Shown here: in pieces, positions 22,293 through 33,492 of the stretch
Layout of the letters: the number at the start of each line of letters is the position of its first letter
Numbering within the stretch: position 1 is the first letter of the stretch
Source: Excoecaria cochinchinensis
Lineage: Eukaryota; Streptophyta; Magnoliopsida; Malpighiales; Euphorbiaceae
Length of the DNA: 64,000 nucleotides
Assembly: GCA_947683425.1 (NCBI GenBank)
Contig: CANTUQ010000035.1
Span: 1,411,001 to 1,475,000, forward strand
Reading direction: 5' to 3'
Notes under the pieces: model-generated
Seen by the model: only the letters and a program-made list of their open reading frames with translations
Told to the model about the DNA's origin: nothing
Databases searched by the model: none
Made by a program: the position numbers and the translations under genes

Positions 22293-23114
22293 CTAATCAT
22301 GCGGGTTCCTTGGCCTCTTACTCGACGATGATGACGATCCAGATCCTCCACGAGGTGGATTCCTCCTCTGAGCTCTCTCTTTCAGAACGGACTCAGACCT
22401 CTTAGCCTGCACTGCTGCTTGCACAATCTGATAATACCCAATGCCCAAAGTACTCATTAGAGAAATAATCATAGCTCTTAGCGACTCATTCAAACCGGCC
22501 TCAAAATGCCTACATCTGAACTCTTCAGTTAGAACACCTTCAGGAGCATACTTAGCCAAACGGATGAACTCTTTCTCAAACTCTGATACTGATTTAACCC
22601 TTTGCTTCAAGCTCAAAAAATGTGCCCATTTGGCATCCTTATACTCCCTAGTCACATACTTGTTGGTGAATTCTCTCTTGAAGAACTCCCATGTGACCGG
22701 GTCAGGCAACTGGGGATGCCTACGAACCAACTTCCACCAATCATAGGCGGATCCCTGAAGCAAAGCCACCACACTCTCAACTTGCCTATCAGTAGGACAT
22801 CTAGTCTCCACAAACACTCTCTCTACTTTCTCAATCCATTTCTCAGCAAGCTCAGACTCATCCAGACTGGTACCATAGAAATCCTCTGCACTAGCTCTCC
22901 TCATGCTCTCTAAAGGGGCTCTCGGAGCAGTCACCCTATCCAAGACTCGAGCCATTTCCTGAGAAATCTTCAACATTGCCTCGAAGGGCATGGCTACGGC
23001 CTCAGGCTGAACCCTAGGTGTTTGAGCCAAAACAGACACTAAAAGATCAACTGCTTGGGGATTCACACTTTCAGCGGACCCCTCAAGCGACCCACGAACA
23101 GAATCAGAATCCAT
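22293..23114 (-). CDS. gag: Tk-C gag (capsid region), truncated by stop
   Basis: Gag polyprotein of a Tekay-type element, forming the virus-like particle. The 273-residue frame starts MDSDSVRGSLEGSAESVNPQ, 70 bp after the PBS. The retrotransposon gag capsid domain spans about residues 90-200: LLQGSAYDWWKLVRRHPQLP, EFFKREFTNKYV, SLKQRVKSVSEFEKEFIRLA. It ends RPRNPHD then TAG, before the zinc knuckles; Tk-B continues RNPQDESSSGP here. Domain match to Tk-B gag is clear. A product would lack the nucleocapsid part. Confidence 0.88.
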   Translation of the reverse strand: MDSDSVRGSLEGSAESVNPQAVDLLVSVLAQTPRVQPEAVAMPFEAMLKISQEMARVLDRVTAPRAPLESMRRASAEDFYGTSLDESELAEKWIEKVERVFVETRCPTDRQVESVVALLQGSAYDWWKLVRRHPQLPDPVTWEFFKREFTNKYVTREYKDAKWAHFLSLKQRVKSVSEFEKEFIRLAKYAPEGVLTEEFRCRHFEAGLNESLRAMIISLMSTLGIGYYQIVQAAVQAKRSESVLKERAQRRNPPRGGSGSSSSSSKRPRNPHD

Positions 23115-23184
23115 CTAAAAGAAAGGCAAAGACAACCACATCAGCCAACACAGTCCTAATCATATATCTAAAAGCTTAAACAGG

Positions 23185-23197
23185 GGCTCTGATACCA
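23185..23197 (-). other. Tk-C primer binding site
   Basis: Minus-strand TGGTATCAGAGCC, 5 bp from the 5' LTR. Initiator methionine tRNA type, as in Tk-A and Tk-B. Confidence 0.9.
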
Positions 23198-23202
23198 GAA
23201 AC

Positions 23203-25691
23203 TGCAACACCCCCTACCCATACGTAGGGGAACCCATCCGCGAGGGAGTGAGAACCCATACAAGTAGGGGTGTCACACCAAACAGAACGAAGCAAACATA
23301 CATTCACATAAAATAAACATACCAATAAACAGCGAAAATTAAAACTTTAAATCAAACTGAGCAATCATTCATAGAATAACAATATTCAATTACAAAACTA
23401 TTCGGATACCATCATAATGACATCATTCAGAGATACATAGCGGAAGCTTAACAAAATACTATAAACAAGAGAGATCACTATTATAAAATAATGATGATAT
23501 AAAAAGAAACTATGTCCTATCAACAATCCCACTATATTGGTTTGACTGGCGGCGACTCTCCCAAAAGCTATACACTTTTCGCACCTACACGGGTGAAAAA
23601 ACTGTGCTAAGCGATAACACTTAGTGGGAAAACAAACAATAATATATGGACGGCAATTCGCAATGGCCGTCAAGGCAAATCACATACGAAATGGCATACT
23701 GAATATCATAAGATATAATCATAATACAATTCCATTCATAACCATCCAAAGGTTCAATAAACATTTTCATGTGCTCATATTAGAGTCATTCAGATTCAAA
23801 TACTTATAATCATACTCATAATCATTCGAATTCATATTCTCATAGCATAACTGAACAAATCATAACACCTACTGACTCCCAGTAATGGATAAAGAGTAAA
23901 GTCGTAGCGGTACCTTACGGGTACGAATCAACACGTAGCGGTACCTTACGCGCACAAATCAAAAAATAGTATCATATTTTCTCTTTTCAAAACATTTTAC
24001 AAAGGGATCTTAATCAAGATCCGTACACGTAAAAGTTTACAAGGAACTAAACGGGGACCTGATCAGGGTCCAGAACAGTACAGAGGCTGCAGTAAAAAGG
24101 ACACTTTTAGGTTTGCCTAACTATCCACTAGACTGACTCTTGCAGGTCATGCATAATCCATTAATTCACATTCAAGTATAACATATTGCTTACAAAGGAG
24201 AACCATGAACTTAGATATGCATAACACATTCCGCATTCAAACACATCATCCAATATAATTTGATAAGGCACAGGAAAATACAATTTAACATTATGAGCTA
24301 ATTGAAATGACACCAAATAAGATTAAGACCAATAACAAGTGAAAAAGGAATTAAAAAGACAAAACTTAAAATCTTCAAAATTTGCAGGGCTGAGACGTTT
24401 TACACAGCGGTATGATATACACTTACCGCCGTGTAAGACATCATACACGGTGGTAAGGTAAAACCATACCGCCGTGTAACATGCCACACACAATAGGCAA
24501 AATGCTTTTATACGGTGGTATGGAAAATCCATACGCCCATGTAAAATGCACAACCCAAAATTCTTTCAAGGCAGGATGACTTTACACGGCGGTTTGGAAT
24601 GTCCTTACCACAGTATAAAATCACGGACAAGCAATACTGAGGGAAAACTCATGATTCACATGGTAGTATGCTCAACCATATCGCCGTGTGGATTATCCCA
24701 AACCCAGAAATTTCCCAAAATTTCACCCCAACTCAATATCAAACTCAACATACCCAGAAATTAAACATTCAACTCATCAAAACCAACTTAAAACCCACCT
24801 TAAAAACTCATAATCCAAAGAGAAAAATGCAATAAACATGATCAAGTAATCCAATCCAAAATTCAGATGTATATATCATCCAAATCAAATTACAATCCAA
24901 GTTTCTTAACTCAACATGCTCAAAACTCATGTCATATAAACCAACATAGCCTTCAAAAACCATAGAATTTCTAGAAAATCAACAAGAACAAAATCATCAA
25001 ATACACATAATTTTTCCCAAACCTGAAATTCCTTTGCTCCTACTTAGCACCACTCCCACTAGCCTTTTCCTTTCCCTTGGGATCGCGAAGAGGCTCAACT
25101 AATCAAGAACCCAACAAAGACATATAAATGCAAAACCTAAATTAAAACCCAATCTAACAAAACAAGAACAATGGAATAAGAACATGAAGAAGATGAAGAA
25201 AATGCAGCAAACTTACCAATTAGAGGTTCAGAAGTGATCAAGTCCCACTAAAGACACTTGAATCCAAGCTATGGTACTCTTGAAATGAGAAAATGAAGAA
25301 GAGAAATAGAGAGAAGAGGAGAAACGGGAAAGAGGAAGCAAAATCTGCTTTCCCTTTTCTCTTTCTTCTTTTATTTACTCTTTTCCTAACCCATGACACA
25401 TGTCATTTTCTCATTGGTGGAATTTGACCACTCACACCCTACCAACATGTACTACACCATACATAATGCTCACTCTCATAACTCACACACTACAATCATA
25501 TGCTCATGCACACACTAATACAACCCAATACACATACACCCTACTAACATATATGCACCCGCACAATATTACAACCCACAAAACATGCATTTTACCCAAA
25601 ATGCCCTTGACACATGCCAAAACTTTCACACATGCACACATACACATGGCAAACATGGCTCAAACTGATAGGGGGGAATCGGGGTGTTACA
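23203..25691 (-). repeat. Tk-C 5' LTR
   Basis: Contains distal hairpins 23588-23624, hairpin series 23881-24129 (left closing arm mutated to AGTAATGGA), palindromic array 24398-24700, an AC-rich stretch and the sense LTR start TGTAACACCCCGATTCC at 25691. Many single-base differences from the 3' LTR, so Tk-C looks older than Tk-B. Confidence 0.9.
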
Positions 25692-26161
25692 CCGCTAGCC
25701 TCGTCTTGGCTTGCACGGTGTCTGAATGTCATGAGAAGTAGTGTTCTCTAACTACAATCCAATGGCGATTTGTTCTATCGCATGTGTCCCGCTAGCCTCA
25801 TCCTGGCTTGCACAGTGTCTGATTATTGTGAGAGGTAGTGTTATCTAACAACAACTCAGCTGCAAATTGTTCTATCGCATGTGTCCCGCTGGCCTCATCT
25901 CGGCTTGCACGGCATGATCTTGCAAACCCCCATCCGGTCTACAAGATATGATTTTTGATTTGTTGACCCCCATTCGATCAGCAAGATATGATTTTTAATT
26001 AGCTGACCCCCATCCTATCTGCATATTAACCGTTGTCTAAATGACATAGTGTCTAATTTGCTAACCACCATCCGGTTATACTAGTGCTTAACTGCTGACC
26101 ATCCTCGGGTATCATGTTATCAAACATTTTGAAAGTGCAAGTAAGTGTTAGCAATAATGTC
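25692..26161 (-). repeat. E1 3' UTR tandem repeats
   Basis: The segment between Tk-C and Tk-B belongs to E1. On + it shows roughly 105-bp units with CATGTGTCCCGCTAGCCTC and GGCTTGCACGGTG, then shorter CTGACCCCCATCC-type units. It aligns with the reverse complement of the E0 3' UTR (GGATGGTGGTCAGCAA units, 56160-57010). No coding potential is seen. Confidence 0.8.
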
Positions 26162-27138
26162 TGTCACACCCCGTTTGCCCCCTAGTAGAATGAGCCTGTC
26201 TGTGTGTGCTATCATTTGCATGTGTTCAACATAGCATAAGGGTATTTTGGTAAAAATGCATATTTTGGGTTTTGTTAGTATGTGGGTGCATGTATAGCAA
26301 TAGTGTGTGATTTAATTAAGAAATAATTGTGTGCAGTTGAGCATATCATATTATGGTGTTTTAAGTTGGGATATGCTTGTGTGTGCGTGTTCATACCATA
26401 GTAGGGTATGCATAAGTTAGGATTGTGTAGAGTGTGTGTAGTGCATATTAATTTGGTGTGAGTGGTTGGTTCCCACCAACAGGAAGGTGACAAATGTAGG
26501 GGTAGGAAAAAGAAGAGTTAATAGAGAAAAGGAAATGGGAAACGTAGGAATTCATTTCTTCTTCCCGATTCTTCTTCCTCTTTGACTCATCTTCTTTTTT
26601 GCTCTTAGTTTGAAACCCTAGCTTGGGATTAAGCTACTGTTAGTGGAAATCAACCATTCCCTTGGCATTTTGTTGGTAAGTCACTGTATTTCTCATCTTA
26701 GTTTCCATTTATTTCATCATCTTCTTCTTCCTTGAGTTTAGGTTTAACTTAGGGTTGCATTGTTGAATGTTTGTGTTTAGCTGAGGCTCCTCGCGATCCC
26801 AAAGGCAAGGAGGTTGCTGGGAGTAGTGGGACTAAGTGAAGTGAAGCTTAGAATTCAGGTTTGGGAATTGTTTGTTATGATTTGTGTGATTTTGAGCTTA
26901 CTGTAAAATTCTAGGGTTTGTGTTCCTTAGAAGCTTGAATGTGTTTACTGTTGATTTGATTTGGTTGTTTTAATTATTGAATTGAGTTGTTGTTAGTCAT
27001 ATTGATGATTGAATGGATTTCTGGAAAGTAAGAACGGGTTTGAATGACTTTTAATCAAATTTGGATTGTTTTCCTTGTTCTGGGAAATTCTGGAAAACTG
27101 GGGATCGAGTTACTGTAGAAATCCCATTTTCCAGGTTG

Positions 27139-27580
27139 TGTCACGTGACTAGCCAAGAAGAGAGGCAAGTCATGAGACGTGACTTCCAGTCACGACTCGT
27201 GACCTGCCAGATAGAAGCCAGTCACGAGCTGTGACTGCCTGTCACAACTCGTGACCGGCCATGAGGAAGGCAGTCACGAGGCGTGACTCCCAGTCACGAC
27301 ACGTGACCGGCCTGAGAGAGGGTAGTCACGATAGCCAGTCACGTCGCGTGATCAGCCCAAAGAAGGAAGCCAGTCACGAGACGTGACACCCAGTCACGAC
27401 TCGTGACCAGTGAAAGGTAAGGGGCGAGTTACGCCGCGTGATCCGCGAGGGACAGAGCCAGTCACGAGGCGTGACCCTCAGTCACGTCTCGTGACCAGCC
27501 TTGTGAGGAGGCCAGTCACGATTTGTGACGCCGATCACGCCTCGTGACCAGCCAACCTCGTCCGTTACCCCGTTCGGCCC
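27139..27580 (+). repeat. Palindromic GTCACGA array (Tk-B 5' LTR)
   Basis: Units such as GTCACGAGACGTGAC, GTCACGACTCGTGAC and GTCACGAGGCGTGAC with CCAGCC linkers. Shares words with the Tk-A array, unlike most of the surrounding LTR. Repeated at 34438-34870 in the 3' LTR. Confidence 0.88.
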
Positions 27581-27772
27581 ATTTTCTAAAATTTCCCGGA
27601 TTTTTAACCTATAACGGATTCCGTAATTCCTTCGAATGAGTTTATACTGCTGTATGATGCATGTCATACTTTTATATGCTTTGATATGCGTGATACCATG
27701 ATTCTTCTGATGAATTATACGCGATGTTTTGAATTGTGATCTGAATGAGTTTTAACCTGCTAGAGTCAAGTA

Positions 27773-28014
27773 AGTGGATAGTTAGGCATGCCTAATAGAG
27801 TCTTTAGCTGCAGCCCTCAGTTCAGTTTGGACCCCGATCAGGTCCCCGTTTGGTTCCTCGCGAACCCATCAGTATTAGGATCTTATTTAAGATCCCCTCA
27901 GTATAAAAATATTGTGCTTTGATAAAATGAATTGACTTTTGATTTGTACCTGTGAGGTACCCTCAGTATTCGATTCGTACCCGTAAGGTACCTTCAGTAC
28001 ACTCGTTATCCACT
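27773..28014 (+). other. Hairpin series (Tk-B 5' LTR)
   Basis: Closing arms AGTGGATA (27773-27780) and TATCCACT (28007-28014). Between them: TTAGGCATGCCTAA, GGACC/GGTCC, GGTTCCTCGCGAACC, GGATCTTATTTAAGATCC, GTACCTGTGAGGTAC (6-bp arms) and GTACCCGTAAGGTAC. The 3' LTR copy (35072-35313) has GGATCTTGTTTAAGATCC and GTACCTGTCAGGTAC; those changes lie outside the arms. Confidence 0.78.
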
Positions 28015-28238
28015 ATCTAGAGTCAGCAGGTGTTCATTAAATAATTGATTGAATTGCTCTGTTCTGAATTGGATATAAACATGTGGTATCTGAATGAGTA
28101 TAATGATGGGATATATGTTCAATTAATATGGAAATGGATATGTAATTGTGATGCAAATGTATGGCTTTAATTTGTGAGCATGACTATATGGGTATTGTTA
28201 AAGCTATTGCATTTTGAATTGTGAATGTGAAATGCCTT

Positions 28239-28322
28239 GACGACCATTGTGAATGGCCGTCCATAATTTATGTGTGTTTCCCCACTAAGCGTTTATCGCT
28301 TAGCACGGTGTTTTTACCCGTG
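28239..28322 (+). other. Distal LTR hairpins (Tk-B 5' LTR)
   Basis: GACGACCATT/AATGGCCGTC (one mismatch), CTAAGCG-TTTAT-CGCTTAG (perfect 7-bp arms, 28285-28303), and CACGG/CCGTG (28304-28322), directly followed by GCAGGTGCGG. Confidence 0.75.
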
Positions 28323-28738
28323 CAGGTGCGGAAGGAGTTTTGCTTTGAGAGAGTCACCGCCATCAAGCCAACACAGAAGGGTTTAGTGTAGGGCTTAATT
28401 TTGTAATAGTTGATGAATCTTTTTGTATAGAACTCTCATGTATCAGTTTGTATCAGTTTAGTATCAGCTTCCGCTTTTGTACCTATATTTTGTAAATGTA
28501 ATATTATTTTGTATCAGCTAGTTGATCAGAATATTATTGTAATGGTTTGTTATATTAATGCATGATTAGCTATGGCTTTTCTTTCCATTAAGTTTTCAAT
28601 TATCCTGTATTTCTGTATGTATGTAATGAATGAATGTATGTTTGCTTTGTTTTTGCTTTATGGCACCTTGTCTCCTACGGCATCTCACTCCTTACCGGAT
28701 GGGATCGCCTATGTATGGGAAGGGGGTGTTACAGTTTG

Positions 28739-28750
28739 TGGTATCAGAGC
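28739..28750 (+). other. Tk-B primer binding site
   Basis: TGGTATCAGAGC, 5 bp after the 5' LTR; initiator methionine tRNA type. Confidence 0.9.
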
Positions 28751-28861
28751 ATAGGTTTAGGCATTTCTGGGTGTTGTTTATTCTGTTGATGTGTTGAAGT
28801 GTACAGATGTGTATGTGTCTAGATCTGTGTTGGCTGATACGGTTGTTTCTTGTTTGTTTAG

Positions 28862-29509
28862 ATGGCTTCTAATTCTGATCGTGGATCACTTGAGGAATCC
28901 GCCGAGAGTGTGAACCCTCAAGCTGTAGATCCATCAATTTCTGTGTCGGCTCAGCATGCTAGGGTCCAGCCCGAGGCCGCAGCCATGCCTTTTGAGGCTA
29001 TGTTCAGGTTGCATCAAGACATGGCAAGGGTTTTGGAGAGAGTGACTGCTCCTAGAGCACCTATGGAGAATTTGAGAAGGGCAGGAGTTGAGGATTTCTA
29101 TGGCACTGGTTTGAATGAGTCTGAGATAGCTGAGAGATGGTTAGATAAAGTAAAGCGTGCTTTGAGAGAGATTCGGTGTCCTCTCGACCAGCAGGCAGAG
29201 TGTGCACTAGTTTTATTGCAAGGGTCTGCTTTTGAATGGTGGGAATTGGTTTGCAGGCATCCTCAGCTACCGGATCCGATTACTTTGGAGTTCTTTGAGG
29301 GTGAGTTCACAAAGAAGTATATTACTCAGACTTATAGAGATGCGAGAAGGGCGCAGTTTTTGAGTTTGAGACAGAGGGCTATGTCAGTAGCAGATTATGA
29401 GAAAGAGTTTAATAGGTTATCTCGCTATGCTCCGCGTGGGGTTATGACAGATGATTTCAGATGCAAGCATTTCGAAGCGGGGTTGAATGAGTCTTTGAGA
29501 TTGCTTTGA
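28862..29509 (+). CDS. gag: Tk-B gag, capsid part (frame broken at the end)
   Basis: N-terminal 215 residues of Gag, starting MASNSDRGSLEESAESVNPQ about 110 bp after the PBS. The capsid domain shows LLQGSAFEWWELVCRHPQLP, EFFEGEFTKKYI, SLRQRAMSVADYEKEFNRLS and FRCKHFEAGLNESLR. At residue ~213 the frame runs into TGA. Compared with Tk-C (SLRAMIISLM) the sequence near 29500 carries about two extra bases, and the continuation is in the frame opened at 29506. The product would be a capsid without the nucleocapsid tail. Confidence 0.9.
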   Translation: MASNSDRGSLEESAESVNPQAVDPSISVSAQHARVQPEAAAMPFEAMFRLHQDMARVLERVTAPRAPMENLRRAGVEDFYGTGLNESEIAERWLDKVKRALREIRCPLDQQAECALVLLQGSAFEWWELVCRHPQLPDPITLEFFEGEFTKKYITQTYRDARRAQFLSLRQRAMSVADYEKEFNRLSRYAPRGVMTDDFRCKHFEAGLNESLRLL

Positions 29510-30915
29510 TTTCTTTGATGTGCATGCCTGGGGTTAGCTACTATCAGATTGTGGAGGCTGCTGTGAGGGCTGAGTTATCTGAGACGGTGCTTAGAGAGAG
29601 AGCTCAGAGGAGGAACTCTTCTCGTGGAGGGTCTTCTTCATCCTCGGGTAAGAGATCTAGGAACCCACAGGACGAGTCATCTTCTGGCCCGGCTTCTAGA
29701 GGTAGACGACAGGGTTCTGCAACTATGTCAGGTTCTGGTAGGGGTGGTAGAGCTGAGACTACATCAGTTTGTCCTCATTGCAGTAAGACTCATCGGGGTG
29801 AGTGTAGGTGGCTCTCCGGTGCGTGCTTCAGGTGTGGTAGCTCTGAGCATCTTTTGGCCAGTTGCCCGAGATTACATGAGGATTCAGGTTCCCAGAGAGA
29901 GGCCAGCAGGGTCGGTTCGAATGCTTCTCAGGCTTCCCGTGGTAGAGGCAGAGGTAGAGGTCGAGGTGGTCGGCCTAGAGATGGAGCTGCTTCTGAGACT
30001 GTTGAGCGTCCTCCTCAGGTTGCGACTAGGGCTTATGCTATGAGAGCTAGAGATGAGCAGGATGCGCCTGATGTTATTGCTGGTAAGTTCCTACTTCATG
30101 ACACTGAGTTATATGCTCTAATTGATCCTGGTACCACACACTCATATTTGTGCACAGATAAAATTGTTGACAAGTTGCATGTGTTTGATCTGTTAGATTA
30201 TGAGATATGTGTGACCAGTCCATTAGGGCATAGTGTCAGTGTGAGTAGAGTCTTTAGGAGTTGTCCTTTGATAGTTGAGGGAGTTGTGCTTCCAGCGGAT
30301 TTGATTGAGTTGCCTTTCAGAGAGTTTGATCTGATTCTGGGTATGGACTGGTTGGGTAAGCATCGGGCTGTAGTTGATTGCCATAGGAAGACAGTTGTAC
30401 TTCAGGATAGAAGTCAGTCTCTTGTGTTTTTGAAAGGTTTGGGTGCTAGTTCTGTGAATAATGTGATTTCTGCGATGCAAGCCAAGAGGTTTATCAGGAA
30501 AGGATGTGAGGCTTTTCTTGCAGTTGTGTTAGATTCCAAGAGAGATCAAGTTCAGATTGAGGACATTCCAGTAGTGCGGGAGTTTAGTGATGTGTTCCCG
30601 AGCGAGTTGCCTGGTTTGCCTCCTGAGAGAGAGGTTGAGTTGTCCATTGAGATTATGCCAGGTACTGCACCTATTTCAAGAGCACCTTATCGGATGGCTC
30701 CTGTAGAGTTGAGGGAACTTAAAACTCAGCTACAAGAGTTATTAGATAAGGGGTTTATTCGACCTAGCATATCTCCTTGGGGAGCTCCAGTTCTGTTTGT
30801 TAAGAAGAAAGATGGATCTTTGCGGATATGTATCGACTACATGCAGATTAATAAAGTTACAGTGAAGAACAAGTATCTGTTGCCTAGGATTGAGGATTTA
30901 TTTGATCAGCTTTGA
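29506..30915 (+). pseudogene. Tk-B gag C-terminus, protease and RT N-terminus
   Basis: 469-residue frame following the gag frameshift. Visible parts: Ser/Arg-rich linker; zinc knuckle CFRCGSSEHLLASC (CX2CX4HX4C intact); Gly/Arg-rich repeats (RGRGRGRGG); aspartic protease with IDPGTTHSYL and later FDLILGMDWL; RT start IMPGTAPISRAPYRMAPVEL and the fingers KKDGSLRICIDYMQINKVTV. It ends LFDQL then TGA at 30913; Tk-C has VRGAGV here, so an Arg codon CGA probably became TGA. A DPG protease triad replaces the more general D[ST]G; I believe this is common in this lineage. Confidence 0.9.
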
Positions 30916-32040
30916 GGTGCAGGTGTTTTCTCCAAGATAGATCTTCGATCAGGGTACTATCAGCTTCGAGTTCAGGATGCAAATGTGGTTAAGACTGCAT
31001 TTCGGACTAGGTATGGCCACTATGAGTTTCTTGTGATGCCGTTTGGTTTGACAAATGCTCCAGCGGCTTTTATGGATCTGATGAATCGTGTGTTTAGGCC
31101 ATACTTAGATCGATTTGTAGTAGTGTTCATTGATGACATCTTGGTGTATTCCAAGGATGAGAGTGAGCATGAGGAGCATCTCCGATTGGTTTTGCAGATG
31201 TTGAGAGAGCATCAGTTATTTGCTAAGCTTAGCAAGTGTGATTTCTGGCTTCGAGAAGTATCATTCTTGGGTCACATTATTTCAGCTAGAGGTATTCAGG
31301 TAGATCCAGCCAAGATTGAGGCGATAGTTGATTGGAAAGCGCCTAGAAATGTTCAGGAGGTGAGGAGTTTCCTCGGTTTGGCAGGTTATTACCATCGGTT
31401 TGTTAAGGGTTTTTCTATGATTGCTACTCCGATGACTAGATTGTTGAGGAAAGGAGTCAGATTTGAGTGGTCAGATAGATGCCAGGCTTGTTTTGATCGG
31501 TTAAAGCAGTTGCTTATTGAGGCTCCTATCCTTACTCAACCCATCTCGGGTAAGGAGTTTGTCATTTATAGTGATGCTTCGGGTCTTGGTCTTGGATGTG
31601 TACTGATGCAGGAAGGTAAGGTAGTGGCTTATGCTTCTCGTCAGTTAAAGCCGCATGAGAGGAACTATCCAACGCATGATCTTGAGTTGGCAGCTGTGAT
31701 CTTTGCTTTGAAGATTTGGCGTCATTATCTGTATGGGGAAAAGTGTAGGATCTTTTCGGACCACAAGAGCTTGAAGTACTTCCTTTCACAGAAAGAGTTG
31801 AACATGAGACAGCGCCGATGGCTTGAGTTGTTTAAGGACTACGACTGCATTGTGGATTACCATCCTGGTAAAGCAAATGTAGTCGCTGATGCTTTGAGTC
31901 GGAAGTCAGTTTCAGCTTTGTTCTTGAGGCGATTCAGATGGCGATTTGGTTCAGATGGGGCTTTGCTTGCTCAGTTGCGTGTGAAGCCTACTTTGAGACA
32001 GAGGATAGTGGATGCTCAGAGAGATGATGTGAGACTTTAG
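30916..32040 (+). pseudogene. Tk-B reverse transcriptase palm/thumb and RNase H
   Basis: Continues the polyprotein frame after the TGA. Motifs: GAGVFSKIDLRSGYYQLRV (first catalytic Asp), MPFGLTNAPAAFMDLMNRVF, FIDDILVYSK (catalytic box intact), SFLGHIISARGI. RNase H follows: FVIYSDASGLGLGCVL, THDLELAAVIFALKIWRHYL, DHKSLKYFL, DALSRKS. It ends at TAG (32038-32040); Tk-C reads FRLQRVLQEV there, so CAG to TAG is likely. Apart from the stops the catalytic residues are preserved. Confidence 0.92.
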
Positions 32041-33492
32041 CGGATTGTGCAAGAGGTCAGATCGAGCAAGCAGTCAGAGTTCTCAGTTCAGGATGAGGTG
32101 CTTTTGTTCAGAGATCGCTTATGTGTGCCAGAGTCTGAGGATTTGAGGAGACAGCTTATGAGTGAGGCGCATAGTACAGTTTTTACTATGCATCCGGGCA
32201 GTGAGAAGATGTATCGGGACATAAAACAGTTCTATTGGTGGTCCGGTATGAAGAGAGATATTGTGGATTTTGTTTCCAAGTGCTTGACTTGTCAGCAGGT
32301 AAAGGCCGAGCATCAGGTTCCTTCGGGATTGCTTACGCCTTTATCCATTCCTGAGTGGAAATGGGATGATATCGCCATGGACTTTGTTTCTGGTTTGCCT
32401 TTAACTCAGAGGAAACATGACTCAGTTTGGGTAATTGTGGGTCGGCTTACGAAGTCAGCTCATTTTCTGCCGGTTAGAGTGGACTACTCGATGGACAGAT
32501 TGGCCAGTATCTATGTGGATGAGATAGTTCGGTTGCATGGTGTGCCTTTGTCCATAGTTTCAGATCGGGATCCGAGGTTTACTTCCAAGTTTTGGAAGGA
32601 GTTGCAGAGAGCTTTGGGTTCTAAGTTGAACTTCAGTACGACGTTTCATCCTCAGACTGATGGTCAGTCAGAGCGAGTCATTCAGATTCTGGAGGATATG
32701 ATGAGAGCTAGTGCTTTGGATTTTCCGGGTAGTTGGGACAGATATGTGTCGCTTATGGAGTTTGCCTACAACAACAGTTTTCAGTCGACCATCGGTATGG
32801 CACCGTATGAGGCTTTGTATGGACGTCAGTGTAGGACTCCGGTTTGTTGGACCGAGCTATCCGAGAGATCTGTGATTGGGCCTGACTTGGTTAGAGATAC
32901 TGAAGAGAAAATCAGAGTAGTGCAGCGGAATTTGAAGGCAGCCAAGGATCGACAGAAGTCTTATGCTAATTTGAAGAGGAAAGACGTACATTTTGAGATC
33001 GGGGACAAGGTTTTCCTTAAAGTTTCTCCTTTGAGGAAAGTACTTCGGTTTGGAAAGAAAGGCAAGCTTAGTCCTCGTTTTATTAGACCTTATGAGATTT
33101 TGGCTAAGGTAGGACCTGTAGCCTATAGATTAGTGCTACCGTTGGAGTTAGCAAAGTTGCATGATGTGTTCCACGTTTCGATACTTCATTGGTACAGATC
33201 AGATCCTTCGCATGTTCTTTCGGTTCAGGATATTCAGGTTCAGCCAGACTTTTCCTATGATGAGGAACCGCGAGCTATTCTAGCCCGAGAGGTGAGGCAG
33301 TTGAGAAGTAAGCATATTCCTTTGGTTAAAGTGTTGTGGATCCATCATGGAGTCGAAGAAGCGACTTGGGAACCAGAGGAGTCGATGAGAGCTCAGTATC
33401 CGCAGTTGTTCAGTTCAGGTGAGAATTTCGAGGACGAAATTCTTATTAGTAGGGGAGAGTTGTCACACCCCGTTTGCCCCCTAGTAGAATGA
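32041..33492 (+). pseudogene. Tk-B integrase with C-terminal chromodomain
   Basis: An open frame of 482 codons follows the TAG. The zinc-binding region has HPGSEKMYRDIKQFYWW and KCLTCQQ. Core: WKWDDIAMDFVSGLPL (first Asp), VSDRDPRFTSKFWKEL (second Asp), HPQTDGQSERVIQILEDMMR (Glu). C-terminal GKLSPRFIRPYEILAKVGPV then the chromodomain-like VLWIHHGVEEATWEPEESMR, typical of chromoviruses and thought to direct insertion to heterochromatin. IVGRLTKSAHF has Gly where Tk-C has Asp (IVDRLTK). The frame reads through the PPT and stops in the 3' LTR. Confidence 0.92.
33451..33460 (+). other. Tk-B polypurine tract
   Basis: AGGGGAGAGT directly before the 3' LTR. It overlaps the end of the integrase frame. 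Confidence 0.88.

Larger units (their letters stand above)
13450..25691 (-). mobile_element. Tk-C: Tekay-type chromovirus, degraded
   Basis: LTRs of 2488 bp (13450-15937) and 2489 bp (23203-25691), in sense TGTAACACC/TGAAACACC...GGTGTTRCA. Target duplication is CCACT at left and CCGCT at right, one CpG-type change apart. PBS, PPT, gag, RT, RNase H and integrase are recognisable on the minus strand. An in-frame deletion removed the protease, and frameshifts and stops break the rest. A solo LTR (Og-2) interrupts the integrase. Confidence 0.92.
26162..28733 (+). repeat. Tk-B 5' LTR
   Basis: Parts in order: start; TG-rich stretch; pyrimidine-rich region (26560-26760); GGTAAGT donor-like site near 26674; CTGGAAAACTGG stretch; palindromic array (27139-27580); hairpin series (27773-28014); distal hairpins (28239-28322) ending GCAGGT; AT-rich tail; GGGTGTTACA. 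Confidence 0.93.
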
